NCBI GenBank assembly: GCA_002342685.1
Contig: DDQN01000089.1
Location: forward strand, 91,471 to 155,470
Direction: 5' to 3'
Length of the DNA: 64,000 bases
Source of the DNA: Vibrio sp. UBA2441
GTDB lineage: Bacteria > Pseudomonadota > Gammaproteobacteria > Enterobacterales > Vibrionaceae
Position numbers and translations under genes: made by a program. Below are positions 31,835 to 40,131 of the stretch, piece by piece. Position 1 is the stretch's first letter; each line of letters opens with the position of its first letter. The notes under the pieces were generated by a model that ran no database searches, was not told where the DNA came from, and saw only the letters and a list, made by a program, of their open reading frames with translations.

Positions 31835-32758
31835 ATGATTTACGGTTATATATCGATAATTACCACTCTGTTTTTATGGTCCGGTTTTTTCCTGTCCCTT
31901 AAAGGTGGTGCTAATTCCACACTAACACCTGCAGATATTGCGCTAATGCGCTTTATACTACCCGCATTGGTTTTGTTGCCGCTGGTCATCAAAGCCCGTA
32001 ATGATATTAAACGAACACCGATACGTTACCTGATAGGAATGTTCATCGGATGCGGGCTTCCTTATCTACTCGTTGCTGGAACAGCAATGCAATATGTTCC
32101 AATTGCAGACGGCAGCGCTCTGGTTCCCGGAACACTACCACTGTTTGTTTCTGCCATCGCGGTACTATTTTTTAAACAACCACTTAGTATGCACAGGAAA
32201 TTAGGTTTACTCTTTGTTTGCATTGGTATCACGCTGTTTCTTACCAGCAGCTTATCCGATTACGATAACAGCCAATTTTTCGGGCATATGCTATTTTTAA
32301 CCGGCAGCATGATGTGGGCTGTTTTTACTGTCAGTGCGCGGGTTGCCAATTTGCACGCATTAGTCAGTGCGGGGTTTATCTCATTGGTCTCTTCAATTAG
32401 CTTGTTGTTGCTCATTGCAACACAGTCATTAGACAGTTATTTGTTTACCCTACGTATCGATCAGCTTCCTTGGCGGGAAATATCCGGGCATTTGTTATTG
32501 CAAGGGGTTGGCGCAGGGCTATTAGCGTCATTCACATACTTATATGCCATCAATAAATTGGGTGCTGAACGTTCTGCGGCCTTTGGTTCCGCTACGCCAG
32601 TGATTGCCACCGTATTGGCTATCCCAATATTTGGAGAGCTCCCCGATGATAGGACATGGATAGCATTAGGTTTTATTTGTGTCGGTAGCATTATCGCTAG
32701 CAATGTTTTTTTACGACATGATGCCTCGCTTCAATATCAGCCTCCGGTTCGTAGATAA
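31835..32758 (+). CDS. EamA/DMT-family transporter
   Basis: A 307-residue inner-membrane protein with ten membrane segments in two EamA repeats (first half about residues 1-135, second about 145-290), of the drug/metabolite transporter superfamily; many relatives export amino acids or metabolites. Conserved-type stretches include ADIALMRFILPALVLLPLV and the second-half AINKLGAERSAAFGSATPVIATVLAIPIFGE. No good ribosome site precedes the ATG at 31835, and the start is chosen because the first membrane segment begins immediately. Probably controlled by the divergent Lrp-family regulator. Confidence 0.88.
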   Translation: MIYGYISIITTLFLWSGFFLSLKGGANSTLTPADIALMRFILPALVLLPLVIKARNDIKRTPIRYLIGMFIGCGLPYLLVAGTAMQYVPIADGSALVPGTLPLFVSAIAVLFFKQPLSMHRKLGLLFVCIGITLFLTSSLSDYDNSQFFGHMLFLTGSMMWAVFTVSARVANLHALVSAGFISLVSSISLLLLIATQSLDSYLFTLRIDQLPWREISGHLLLQGVGAGLLASFTYLYAINKLGAERSAAFGSATPVIATVLAIPIFGELPDDRTWIALGFICVGSIIASNVFLRHDASLQYQPPVRR

Positions 32759-32766
32759 CTCTGAAA

Positions 32767-32796
32767 AAAAAGGACCTGATAAAATCAGGCCCTTTT
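32767..32796. terminator. Bidirectional terminator between EamA and carbamoyltransferase genes
   Basis: AAAGG-A-CCTGAT pairs with ATCAGG-C-CCTTTT with one mismatch, flanked by an A run on the left and a T run on the right. It lies between convergent genes and can stop both. Confidence 0.8.
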
Positions 32797-32834
32797 ACTA
32801 TCATATTATGTAAAAATATCGTGTCATTTAATAA

Positions 32835-33881
32835 TTAAAGCGTAGCTAAGAATCCCTCAATTTTTTCTTTATGTTCTGCGACCTTCTCAGCTGACGGCGC
32901 TTTAAATGATTTGTGAGTAAAGTAAACCAATATTGCCATTTGTGCCGTTAATCGGTTTTCTGCTTCATCAAATGCTACAGAGTATTCACTCTCCAGCGCA
33001 CCTCGGGTCACTTCTTCTTTATCGTTAGCTGGTAAACAGTGTAATAACATAGCCCCTGGTCTCGCTTTTGCCATAAGCTCTTCAGTAATCACATAGTCAG
33101 GCATAAATGCAGCCAATCGCTCCTCTTTCTCATCCATTTGAGTAACCCAGTAGAAGCTGTCACCGTAAACAACATCACATTCACGGATGCTTTCAACATC
33201 ATCCGTAATTTCAATATGACCACCAGATTCTTTACAGAAAGACTCAGCTAGATCGACCCACTCTTGTTCCATTTGGTATTTTTTAGGGCCAATTTGTTTA
33301 AAGCCCATGCCATATTTAGCGCAAGTTAACATTAGCGAGCGGCATACATCAGTTGCATCGCCCATAAATGCTAGCGTCATATCTGAAAGTGTACGACCAT
33401 CGGTAATGTGTTCTTTGATAGTGTACAAATCAGCAAGCATTTGTGTCGGATGGAAACGAGTGTCCAAACCGTTAATAACTGGAACAGTCGACATTTCCAA
33501 CAACCCATCCAGTGTTTCGGGGCTGTTTGTTCTTGCCATAATAACGTCACACATACGAGATAATACGCGTGAAGTATCATCTATAGATTCTTTGCCGCCT
33601 AGGTGAATATCTTTAGGGGATAGAAACAGTGCATGACCACCTAATAGAGTTGCTGCCACTTCAAAAGAGACACGGGTACGAGTTGAGCCTGCCTCAAATA
33701 TCATACCAACTGATTTACCTTTGAATAACTGAGGGACGGCATTATCTTTTCTTGCTTGTTTCAGATAACTCATCAGTTCCATCATATTATCCATCTCATT
33801 TACTGAGAAGTCTTTCATCGAAACCATGTGTTCTAATTCTGTTTTATTGAGTTCAGTTGCACTTGAAGATGGAAGTTTCAT
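32835..33881 (-). CDS. ptcA: Putrescine carbamoyltransferase-type enzyme (OTC superfamily)
   Basis: A 348-residue carbamoyltransferase. The carbamoyl-phosphate site STRTR is at residues 66-70, HPTQ at 144-147 and HCLPA at 281-285, so the common catalytic parts are intact. The ornithine-recognition SMG loop is absent; the equivalent place reads DSFYWVTQMDEKEER, like the altered loop of Enterococcus putrescine carbamoyltransferase, and the blocks MIFEAGSTRTRVSFE and GGKESIDDTSRVLSRM also match that branch. With aguA and an exchanger 1.3 kb away, phosphorolysis of N-carbamoylputrescine to putrescine and carbamoyl phosphate is the likely role. No carbamate kinase gene is in the window. AAGGA lies nine bases before the ATG. 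An argF-type role cannot be wholly ruled out. Confidence 0.8.
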   Translation of the reverse strand: MKLPSSSATELNKTELEHMVSMKDFSVNEMDNMMELMSYLKQARKDNAVPQLFKGKSVGMIFEAGSTRTRVSFEVAATLLGGHALFLSPKDIHLGGKESIDDTSRVLSRMCDVIMARTNSPETLDGLLEMSTVPVINGLDTRFHPTQMLADLYTIKEHITDGRTLSDMTLAFMGDATDVCRSLMLTCAKYGMGFKQIGPKKYQMEQEWVDLAESFCKESGGHIEITDDVESIRECDVVYGDSFYWVTQMDEKEERLAAFMPDYVITEELMAKARPGAMLLHCLPANDKEEVTRGALESEYSVAFDEAENRLTAQMAILVYFTHKSFKAPSAEKVAEHKEKIEGFLATL

Positions 33882-34149
33882 ATTCTCTATTCCTTTTATA
33901 CATCATTTTGGAAAGTCATTACTTAATAAGCAGCTTGACTCTATTTAGTGAAAAATAACGAGTTACATTTAAACAATTAAACTAACTACTCTCGATGAAA
34001 GTAGTATCTAAAAATAAAACTTAATTTTCTAAAACCAGAATCACTAATCGATGTGTTCATCTATAGTTGATTTTTTTACATGACCTGAATCACAATCTAT
34101 ATTTTCTTATTAGAGCGTTTTTCGATATTCAATTTTAATCAATACAAAA
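33882..34149. other. Upstream region of the carbamoyltransferase gene
   Basis: This AT-rich stretch must hold the promoter of the minus-strand carbamoyltransferase gene. I see a short inverted repeat GATG-TGTT-CATC around 34053-34064 but no confident promoter, ArgR-type box or small gene. Confidence 0.3.
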
Positions 34150-34179
34150 AAAAGGCACTTGAACATTCAAGTGCCTTTT
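34150..34179 (-). terminator. Terminator of the TetR-family gene
   Basis: AAAAGGCACTTGAA (34150-34163) is perfectly complementary over 14 bp to TTCAAGTGCCTTTT (34166-34179). On the minus strand it runs into a T-rich tail. It lies 16 bases after the TetR stop. Confidence 0.85.
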
Positions 34180-34194
34180 CATAAGAAATTTCTA

Positions 34195-34800
34195 TCAGTC
34201 AATTTTAGGCATATACTTAGGTAAATAAGATCCTAAATAAGCTTCAGTCAATACAATCGCTTCACGCGCCATTTCAGGTGCAATGTCACCATTTTCTCTA
34301 TAATTCATCGAGTACACTTTATCAGCAACCTGTAAAGCAATAGCAAATATGTTCACGTCCGTAGGTAATTCAGGCAACTTATAAAATTGGCGATATATCG
34401 CCTCCACCTTTTGTCCCAACAACAAATCATTCTGAGCATCCGCATGACGGACAGTAGCGTATGTATGCTGACCCAATAACGTATGCTGCGCGAGGGGAGT
34501 CGACATATAGTAGTCAACAAACCCCTGCTCTATCATTCGATTTATATCGCTCCAATGATTCACACTCTCTGGAACCACTGCGTTATCAAGCACTTGAATA
34601 AAATCAGAAAATACATCGTTCATTAGTTCACATATAAGTGACTCAATGTTCGGGTAATGATGATAAACTGTGGATGCTGCAATGGCCGCTTCTTTTGCTA
34701 CATCGTATATTGAAATAGAGTTTACGTTTCTTTGAGAAGCAAGATTAATTGCCGCTTCATGTATCCTTTCCAGCCTTTGCTCTGTTGACTCTTTTTTCAT
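34195..34800 (-). CDS. TetR-family regulator of the agmatine cluster (predicted)
   Basis: A 201-residue TetR-type protein with a helix-turn-helix at about residues 25-48 (ISIYDVAKEAAIAASTVYHHYPN) and an all-helical ligand domain. I start at the ATG at 34800 eight bases after GAGG; the in-frame TTG at 34815 overlaps that site. It is divergent from the APC exchanger and aguA and lies beside the carbamoyltransferase, so regulation of agmatine use is likely. In Gram-positive systems that job is done by LuxR- or AraC-like proteins, so the regulator type here differs. The ligand (agmatine or another polyamine) is inference. Confidence 0.8.
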   Translation of the reverse strand: MKKESTEQRLERIHEAAINLASQRNVNSISIYDVAKEAAIAASTVYHHYPNIESLICELMNDVFSDFIQVLDNAVVPESVNHWSDINRMIEQGFVDYYMSTPLAQHTLLGQHTYATVRHADAQNDLLLGQKVEAIYRQFYKLPELPTDVNIFAIALQVADKVYSMNYRENGDIAPEMAREAIVLTEAYLGSYLPKYMPKID

Positions 34801-35220
34801 TATTAACTGCCTCAATTCAGTTATACCCAGTAACTTAAAAATGCTTAGCCCAGCGATTGTATCAGGCGATTAATCGTTGTGAAGACATAAAATATTTTCT
34901 TGACAGAAATGTGACAAATCTGAGGAAATATTCACTCTCAGATACCATATTCCAGGAATTTTCCTTTGTTTATTTCACTACAGTATCTTTACTCAAGTAT
35001 TTATAAAACTTGATCAGAATCAATTTTATTGTTTATGCCATTTCACCCCATGTTATTTATGGTCGTTATCACGTCTTAGCACCCTATTATTATATGAGCA
35101 TCGATAAGTGATTCTAATAACAAACATTCATATTTAAAGCATTTATATTTTCACCGTCTAATTGTAATTAAAGTTCACCAAGTAAATAACTTACTCGTGT
35201 GAATAAACACGGAGAATAAA
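34801..35220. promoter_or_regulatory. Divergent control region between tetR and the exchanger gene
   Basis: This 420-base AT-rich gap has no gene. Two inverted repeats stand out: TTGAT-CAGA-ATCAA at 35010-35023, a candidate operator for the TetR protein, and CGTGT-GAATAA-ACACG at 35196-35211, directly before and partly overlapping the ribosome site (GGAG) of the exchanger gene. The second could fold in the mRNA and limit translation. I could not fix the promoters. Confidence 0.4.
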
Positions 35221-36648
35221 ATGGAAACGAAAACTTCTGGCGGGAAAATGGGGGTCGGTAGTCTGGCCTTATTTAGCTTATGTGCCGTTATTGTCGTAGA
35301 TACATTAACCGCATCGGCTTCAATTGGTGTTAGCTCTATCGGATGGTGGTTGGTGACACTGGTAATATTTGTTATTCCTTACGGCCTGATCACATCTGAA
35401 TTAGGTACAACTTATCCTGGTGATGGCGGAATTTATGACTGGGTAAAACAAGCTTTTGGTTATAAATGGGCAGTAAGAACAACATGGTTTTACTGGATTA
35501 ACGTAGGGTTATGGATGCCAGCAGTTTATATCATGTTCGCAGGAATGTTTGCAGAGCTGTTTTTCCCAGACCTCACCCTAATGGCGCAAATTGCCATCTG
35601 TATCGTTCTGACCTGGTTAACCATCTGGATTTGTAATGTATCCGTGGATGTTGGCGTTTGGGTAACAAATATCGGTGCTATTTTAAAAATTACTGTTATT
35701 TCGGTTCTTGGTTTTGGTGGTTTTATCTATGCGGCAAAAAATGGTGTTGCGAATGAATTTACCATTGCGGCGATGATGCCAAGTTTAGATACCGGAGTTG
35801 CATTTCTTCCTGCGTTAGTCTTTAACCTAATGGGTTTCGAATTGGTCGCGACAATGACCAAAGAGATGAAAGATGTACGTGACATGCCCAAATCTATCTT
35901 CTTAGCAGCAGCCATTACCGCTTTCCTTTACGTGTTTGGTACCGTAGGAATTTTGCTCGCACTTCCAGTCGAAGATATTGGTTTGGTTGCGGGCATTATT
36001 GATACTCTACATAAGCTTTTTGGTGATAGCGCGTTTGGCAACTTTATGGTTAACGCCATCGGTATTATGGCTCTATTGACGTTTATCGGTAACATGGTGA
36101 CATGGACAATGGGAGCAAGCCGCGCAGCAGCCGAAGCGGCCAGTGAAGGAGAGCTACCAGAATTTGTAGGTAAAATGTCAGAGAAATACGATACACCAAT
36201 TGGTGCAAACGCTATTACTGGCATTATCTCTACCATCGTTATTGTAGCCTACGCACTATTTGCCCAAGACAGTGACGAACTGTTCTGGTCAGTCTTTGCA
36301 TTCTCAAGCTGTGTATTCTTACTTCCTTACCTATTCATGTTCCCTTCATATTTAAAATTGCGTATTGCTGAGCCCAATACAGAGCGTCCGTTCCGCGTGC
36401 CTGGCGGTATGGGTGTTCAGTGGGCACTAAGTATTATCTGCTTCGTCGTTATTGCTCAAGCAGTGGTGTTATTTATCTTCCCTGATTTAATTACGATGAC
36501 GGTTGATTGGGTCTACAGTGCACCCGTTCTGATTGGTGTAATTGCAACGATATTAGTTGGTGAGTACCTATTAAAGCTCGCCGTGGATAAGAAAAATGCT
36601 CAGTCTCAAGGTCAATCAGAAGTATCTCTAAATCAAAAAACAAGCTAA
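35221..36648 (+). CDS. aguD: APC-family transporter, probable agmatine/putrescine exchanger
   Basis: A 475-residue inner-membrane protein with about 12 membrane segments, of the amino acid-polyamine-organocation family. The family start (SLALFSLCAVIVVDTLTASASIG) and the GYKWAVRTTWFYWINVG and MGFELVATMTKEMKD blocks place it with glutamate/GABA-type and agmatine-type exchangers. Its place between the TetR gene and aguA, with aguA 31 bases downstream, suggests it imports agmatine in exchange for putrescine, as AguD does in the agmatine deiminase route of lactic acid bacteria. The symbol rests on context more than on sequence. Confidence 0.72.
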   Translation: METKTSGGKMGVGSLALFSLCAVIVVDTLTASASIGVSSIGWWLVTLVIFVIPYGLITSELGTTYPGDGGIYDWVKQAFGYKWAVRTTWFYWINVGLWMPAVYIMFAGMFAELFFPDLTLMAQIAICIVLTWLTIWICNVSVDVGVWVTNIGAILKITVISVLGFGGFIYAAKNGVANEFTIAAMMPSLDTGVAFLPALVFNLMGFELVATMTKEMKDVRDMPKSIFLAAAITAFLYVFGTVGILLALPVEDIGLVAGIIDTLHKLFGDSAFGNFMVNAIGIMALLTFIGNMVTWTMGASRAAAEAASEGELPEFVGKMSEKYDTPIGANAITGIISTIVIVAYALFAQDSDELFWSVFAFSSCVFLLPYLFMFPSYLKLRIAEPNTERPFRVPGGMGVQWALSIICFVVIAQAVVLFIFPDLITMTVDWVYSAPVLIGVIATILVGEYLLKLAVDKKNAQSQGQSEVSLNQKTS

Positions 36649-36679
36649 CCCATAGCCATTAACGTAGGAGGCTAAAACA

Positions 36680-37771
36680 ATGAGTAAAAGAATTCAATCA
36701 ACCCCACGACAAGACGGTTTCAGGATGCCCGGTGAGCATGAGCCACAATCTGCAGTATGGATGGCATGGCCTGAACGCACCGACAACTGGCGCTATGGCG
36801 GTAAACCCGCGCAAACGACTTTTGTTGAAGTAGCAAAAGCCATATCACAAACCACGCCAGTCATTATGGCAGTAAGTGCTCAACAATTTGAAAACGCACG
36901 TACGCTACTTCCGGAGCATATCAAATTAGTAGAAATGAGCACCGATGACTCATGGATGCGAGATATTGGACCATCGTATGTAGTTAATGGCAAAGGTGAA
37001 CGTCGCGGTGTTGATTGGCACTTTAATGCTTGGGGCGGGCTTGTTGACGGTTTGTATTTCCCTTGGAATAACGACGACGCAGTTGCACAAAAAATCTGCG
37101 AAATTCATGAAGATGACAGCTATCGCGCTCCAATCGTACTTGAAGGTGGTTCCATTCACGTCGATGGAGAAGGCACACTTTACACTACAGAAGAATGTTT
37201 ATTGCATCCAAGTCGAAACCCAGATTTAAGTAGAGAAGAACTTGAAAAAATGCTCTGTGATTACCTCTCTGTAGAGAAAGTTATCTGGATCCCAAGTGGG
37301 CTTTATAACGACGAAACTAATGGACATGTGGATAACCTCATCCATGTTGTTCGTCCTGGTGAAGTTGTTTTAACATGGTGTGAGGATGAAAGTGACCCTC
37401 AATATCCACTTTCACGTACCGCTCTTGATACATTATTAAGTCAAACTGATGCAAAAGGACGTCAAATTAAAGTACATAAACTTCCTATGCCAGGACCTCT
37501 GTTTATCTCAGAAGATGAAGCGTGTGGTGTAGATGTATCTGAAGGAATGGAACGAACGCCGGGTGAGCGCTTGGCGGGTTCTTATGCAAACTATCTAGTA
37601 ACCAATGATCAGGTGGTTTATCCATTGCTTGACAAAAACTTAGATGCTGACGTCGAAGCCCTGCTTAACAAGCTTTACCCTGGTTATAAAATAACGGGGG
37701 TAAATGCCAGAGAAATTCTACTGGGTGGTGGTAACATTCACTGCATTACGCAACAGGTCCCTGCTGTGTAG
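36680..37771 (+). CDS. aguA: Agmatine deiminase
   Basis: AguA hydrolyses agmatine to N-carbamoylputrescine and ammonia. The 363-residue product has the family length and catalytic parts: DSWMRDIGP near residues 91-99, EGGSIHVDGEGT, the ETNGHVDN histidine motif near residue 213-220, and the nucleophile Cys355 in GGGNIHCIT. A strong AGGAGG precedes the ATG. It is co-transcribed with the exchanger upstream and ends at a strong terminator. No N-carbamoylputrescine amidase, the usual second enzyme in Proteobacteria, is present here; the carbamoyltransferase at 32835 may replace it. Confidence 0.95.
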   Translation: MSKRIQSTPRQDGFRMPGEHEPQSAVWMAWPERTDNWRYGGKPAQTTFVEVAKAISQTTPVIMAVSAQQFENARTLLPEHIKLVEMSTDDSWMRDIGPSYVVNGKGERRGVDWHFNAWGGLVDGLYFPWNNDDAVAQKICEIHEDDSYRAPIVLEGGSIHVDGEGTLYTTEECLLHPSRNPDLSREELEKMLCDYLSVEKVIWIPSGLYNDETNGHVDNLIHVVRPGEVVLTWCEDESDPQYPLSRTALDTLLSQTDAKGRQIKVHKLPMPGPLFISEDEACGVDVSEGMERTPGERLAGSYANYLVTNDQVVYPLLDKNLDADVEALLNKLYPGYKITGVNAREILLGGGNIHCITQQVPAV

Positions 37772-37784
37772 TGAGTTATCCAAT

Positions 37785-37816
37785 AAAAGGGCAATGCTAA
37801 AAGGCGTTGCCCTTTT
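37785..37816. terminator. Terminator of aguA, shared with the DUF1289 gene
   Basis: AAAAGGGCAA-T-GC pairs with GC-G-TTGCCCTTTT around a short loop, followed by ATTT. The right end overlaps the stop codon of the convergent DUF1289 gene. Confidence 0.8.
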
Positions 37817-38075
37817 ATTTTTCAGAACCAAACAGATCCTGCTGAGGACTCTCGAGTTCAGCCTTACTTATAACGTCTTTTTTTTCTTTCCGAACCTTTC
37901 GAAGGTAACGCTGACGGCATAATTTTATTACATGAAGTTGTTTTGCTGGTGAATAACTCAACCAGTCAAAACGCTCTTCTCGTTTTCTCATACACCCCTT
38001 GCAGTACCCCTTCTCATCAACACTACATACCCCAACGCATGGGCTAGGAACTGTAAAGAATTCTAATTGTTCCAT
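37815..38075 (-). CDS. DUF1289 family small cysteine-rich protein
   Basis: An 86-residue protein of the DUF1289 family (relatives of E. coli YdhL). The motif SPCVGVCSVDEKGYCKGC near residues 11-28 supplies four cysteines that may bind a metal. It is followed by RKREERFDW and a basic helix rich in arginine and lysine. Function unknown. GAGG stands five bases before the ATG. A single gene on the minus strand between aguA and the hslJ-like gene. Confidence 0.85.
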   Translation of the reverse strand: MEQLEFFTVPSPCVGVCSVDEKGYCKGCMRKREERFDWLSYSPAKQLHVIKLCRQRYLRKVRKEKKDVISKAELESPQQDLFGSEK

Positions 38076-38236
38076 TCCGCCTCGTATTGTTTGATTATTA
38101 TCTTTTAATAGTAGTCATATTAAAGAATGTAAACGATCTAATCAAAAGCATTACTTTTTCCTGACAGAAGACTAGATTAACAAGATATACTCAAATTATA
38201 ATCTACTGATTAATTTACCTTATCTCGGAGTTGTCT

Positions 38237-38671
38237 ATGAAAAAATTACTAGCTGTTGTAACGATACCATTGCTGCTTTCGGCTTGTTCCAATAACGGTC
38301 AGGATATGGCGAGCACCATTACCATAGAAGACCTTCAGCACCACAATTGGATTCTGACAAAAATCGATAATGACACTGTTGTTACCCCTGCGAAAATGAC
38401 CCCACCCAATCTCGAAATCGGTGAGAAAATGACGGCCAACGGTAACGCTGGTTGCAACAACTTTTTTGGTCAGGCGGAACTTAAAAACAACCAGTTTCGT
38501 ATTGAAAAAATGGGAATGACAATGAAGATGTGCATTGGTGATGTGATGCAAACTGAAATGACATTTTCTCAATCTCTATCCGATTGGAGTGACATTACAT
38601 TAACCAAAGATATGCTCATTTTAAAAAACAAAGCGCATAAACTTACCTTTTCGTTAAGTGATTGGAAATAA
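38237..38671 (+). CDS. hslJ: HslJ-like META-domain lipoprotein
   Basis: A 144-residue predicted lipoprotein. The signal peptide ends in the lipobox LLLSAC with Cys17, and Ser at +2 favours the outer membrane. The rest is a META domain (about residues 30-140) with the typical GNAGCNNFFGQ and MTMKMC stretches. HslJ in E. coli is a heat-shock-associated protein linked to novobiocin resistance; its biochemical role is not established. The ATG at 38237 lies six bases after GGAG, better than an in-frame TTG at 38231. A terminator follows at 38725. Confidence 0.85.
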   Translation: MKKLLAVVTIPLLLSACSNNGQDMASTITIEDLQHHNWILTKIDNDTVVTPAKMTPPNLEIGEKMTANGNAGCNNFFGQAELKNNQFRIEKMGMTMKMCIGDVMQTEMTFSQSLSDWSDITLTKDMLILKNKAHKLTFSLSDWK

Positions 38672-38724
38672 ATAACTAAACGGTCAACATAAGGTTATGT
38701 TTTAGGATTTTTCATTTGACTTAT

Positions 38725-38752
38725 AAGGCTTTGCATTGGCAAAGCCTTTTTA
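38725..38752 (+). terminator. Terminator of the hslJ-like gene
   Basis: AAGGCTTTGC (38725-38734) pairs perfectly with GCAAAGCCTT (38739-38748), loop ATTG, then TTT. Confidence 0.85.
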
Positions 38753-38782
38753 ACAAATAGAACAATTAAATAAAATTAATAG

Positions 38783-38794
38783 ACGTCTAGACGT
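38783..38794. promoter_or_regulatory. Perfect 12-base palindrome upstream of metR
   Basis: ACGTCTAGACGT is a perfect palindrome 72 bases before the metR start. It does not match the MetR half-site pattern TGAA-N5-TTCA, so the binding protein is unknown. Confidence 0.3.
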
Positions 38795-38865
38795 TTACAT
38801 TGAATACGAAATGAATTAGCTTATGAGTAAGAATAATGAGTTCATAAGGAATATGAATAAATCTC

Positions 38866-39777
38866 ATGATAGAACTAAAACATTTAAAAACCTTGGCAAC
38901 CCTTAGAGAAACAGGTTCATTAACCGCAACCGCAACCGCATTGCATCTCACTCAATCAGCCCTTTCTCATCAAATCAAAGATCTTGAGCAACGCTTAGGT
39001 GGCCAGCTATTTTTACGTAAGACTCGTCCGGTCAAGTTTACAGCCGAAGGTGAAATTCTACTTAAGCTGGCTGATGAAGTGCTGCCTAAATTCGCAATAA
39101 CTGAAAGCAAATTGGCCAACCTAAAAGAAGATGTTCATGGACGGCTTCATATGGCAATAGACTGCCATTCTTGTTTTCAGTGGCTAATGCCTGCGCTCAG
39201 AGAGTATCAACTATCATGGCCCGGAGTTTCTCTAGACTTTTCATCTGGTTTTGGTTTTGAACCTATACCAGCATTACTCGCCGGAGAGCTGGACTTGGTT
39301 ATCACATCCGATATTCTGCCAAGGTCAGAAGTACATTATGAGCCTCTATTCGACTTCGAAATGCGTTTGGTCACGTCGACGATGCATGAACTCGCAGACA
39401 AAACATACATTAAACCTGAAGACCTTGCGGATCAAACGATGATCTCTTATCCAGTACAAAAAAGCCGACTCGATGCTTATAAACATTTTCTCCAGCCTGC
39501 CGGTGTAGAGCCCGAAAAATGGAAACAAGCAGACAACACTCTCATGTTAGTGCAAATGGTTTCTGCAGGATTAGGGGTAACTGCTTTACCCAACTGGGCG
39601 GTTCATGAGTTTTCTCGACAGGGCTTGATCACCAGCAAACCATTAGGAGATGGTCTTTGGCGTCGATTATTCGCGGCAACGCGCAGTTCAGATTCAAACC
39701 GAACCTATCTACAGGCATTTTTTAATACAGCCAAACAACAATGTAGCAGCCATCTGGAAGGTATCAAAATTGCCTGA
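38866..39777 (+). CDS. metR: LysR-family methionine regulator MetR
   Basis: MetR activates metE, metH and related methionine genes with homocysteine as co-effector. The 303-residue product matches E. coli MetR, starting MIELKHLKTLATLRETGSL, with the helix-turn-helix at about 18-37 and conserved effector-domain blocks (IDCHSCFQWLMPAL, ELDLVITSDILPRS, VQKSRLDAYKHFLQPAGV). It ends about 17 residues shorter than the E. coli protein. The ribosome site is odd: AAGGA lies 15 bases before this ATG and 2 bases before an out-of-frame ATG at 38853 that opens a 17-codon reading frame overlapping the metR start. metE is not adjacent in this window. Confidence 0.9.
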   Translation: MIELKHLKTLATLRETGSLTATATALHLTQSALSHQIKDLEQRLGGQLFLRKTRPVKFTAEGEILLKLADEVLPKFAITESKLANLKEDVHGRLHMAIDCHSCFQWLMPALREYQLSWPGVSLDFSSGFGFEPIPALLAGELDLVITSDILPRSEVHYEPLFDFEMRLVTSTMHELADKTYIKPEDLADQTMISYPVQKSRLDAYKHFLQPAGVEPEKWKQADNTLMLVQMVSAGLGVTALPNWAVHEFSRQGLITSKPLGDGLWRRLFAATRSSDSNRTYLQAFFNTAKQQCSSHLEGIKIA

Positions 39778-39806
39778 AAAACATTTATCAAGCGCACTAA
39801 AACGAA

Positions 39807-40007
39807 TTATCTATCGTAAGACTTAAATTGGTTGGTTAATGGATCGTATTGATACCCAAGACTATCCAATTTTCCAATTAATGATTCTACATCAATCTCG
39901 TACGTACTAATTAGCTCTTCAAAGCTTTCACATTCCAACCTTAGTTTTTCATTCACTATACTGAGAAGAATTCGGCTATCAAAGCGGGTGATATTACTTA
40001 AATCCAT
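39807..40007 (-). CDS. DUF4250 family small protein
   Basis: A 66-residue protein resembling the DUF4250 family of unknown function. The start is set at 40007 (MDLSNITRFDSRILLSIVNEKLR), since the family usually begins this way and a GGGGTAGG stretch lies before it; an earlier ATG at 40028 lacks a ribosome site. The middle (FEELISTYEIDVESLIGKLDSLGYQYD) looks like a small helix-turn-helix that reads a step in a helical bundle, but DNA binding is not shown. Convergent with metR, alone in its transcript. Confidence 0.7.
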   Translation of the reverse strand: MDLSNITRFDSRILLSIVNEKLRLECESFEELISTYEIDVESLIGKLDSLGYQYDPLTNQFKSYDR

Positions 40008-40131
40008 ACGGCCTACCCCATCTGTCATAGATAAATTAAGCGTAGTTCGAACCCGAGCAATGATAAAGAATAGGTTTTAACGAACGAGAGCACCTTCGCA
40101 CCTTATTAATAAAGTGACTTTTTAATACTCC

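Noticed and set aside
32835..33881. Anabolic or catabolic ornithine carbamoyltransferase (argF/arcB)
   Set aside because: The carbamoyl-phosphate motifs are shared, but the SMG loop that binds ornithine is missing and the gene sits with aguA and a probable agmatine exchanger. Putrescine type fits better, though an assay is needed.
38846..38903. A real 17-codon leader-peptide gene before metR
   Set aside because: Noted as an oddity only: its ribosome-site spacing of two bases is too short for confident translation.
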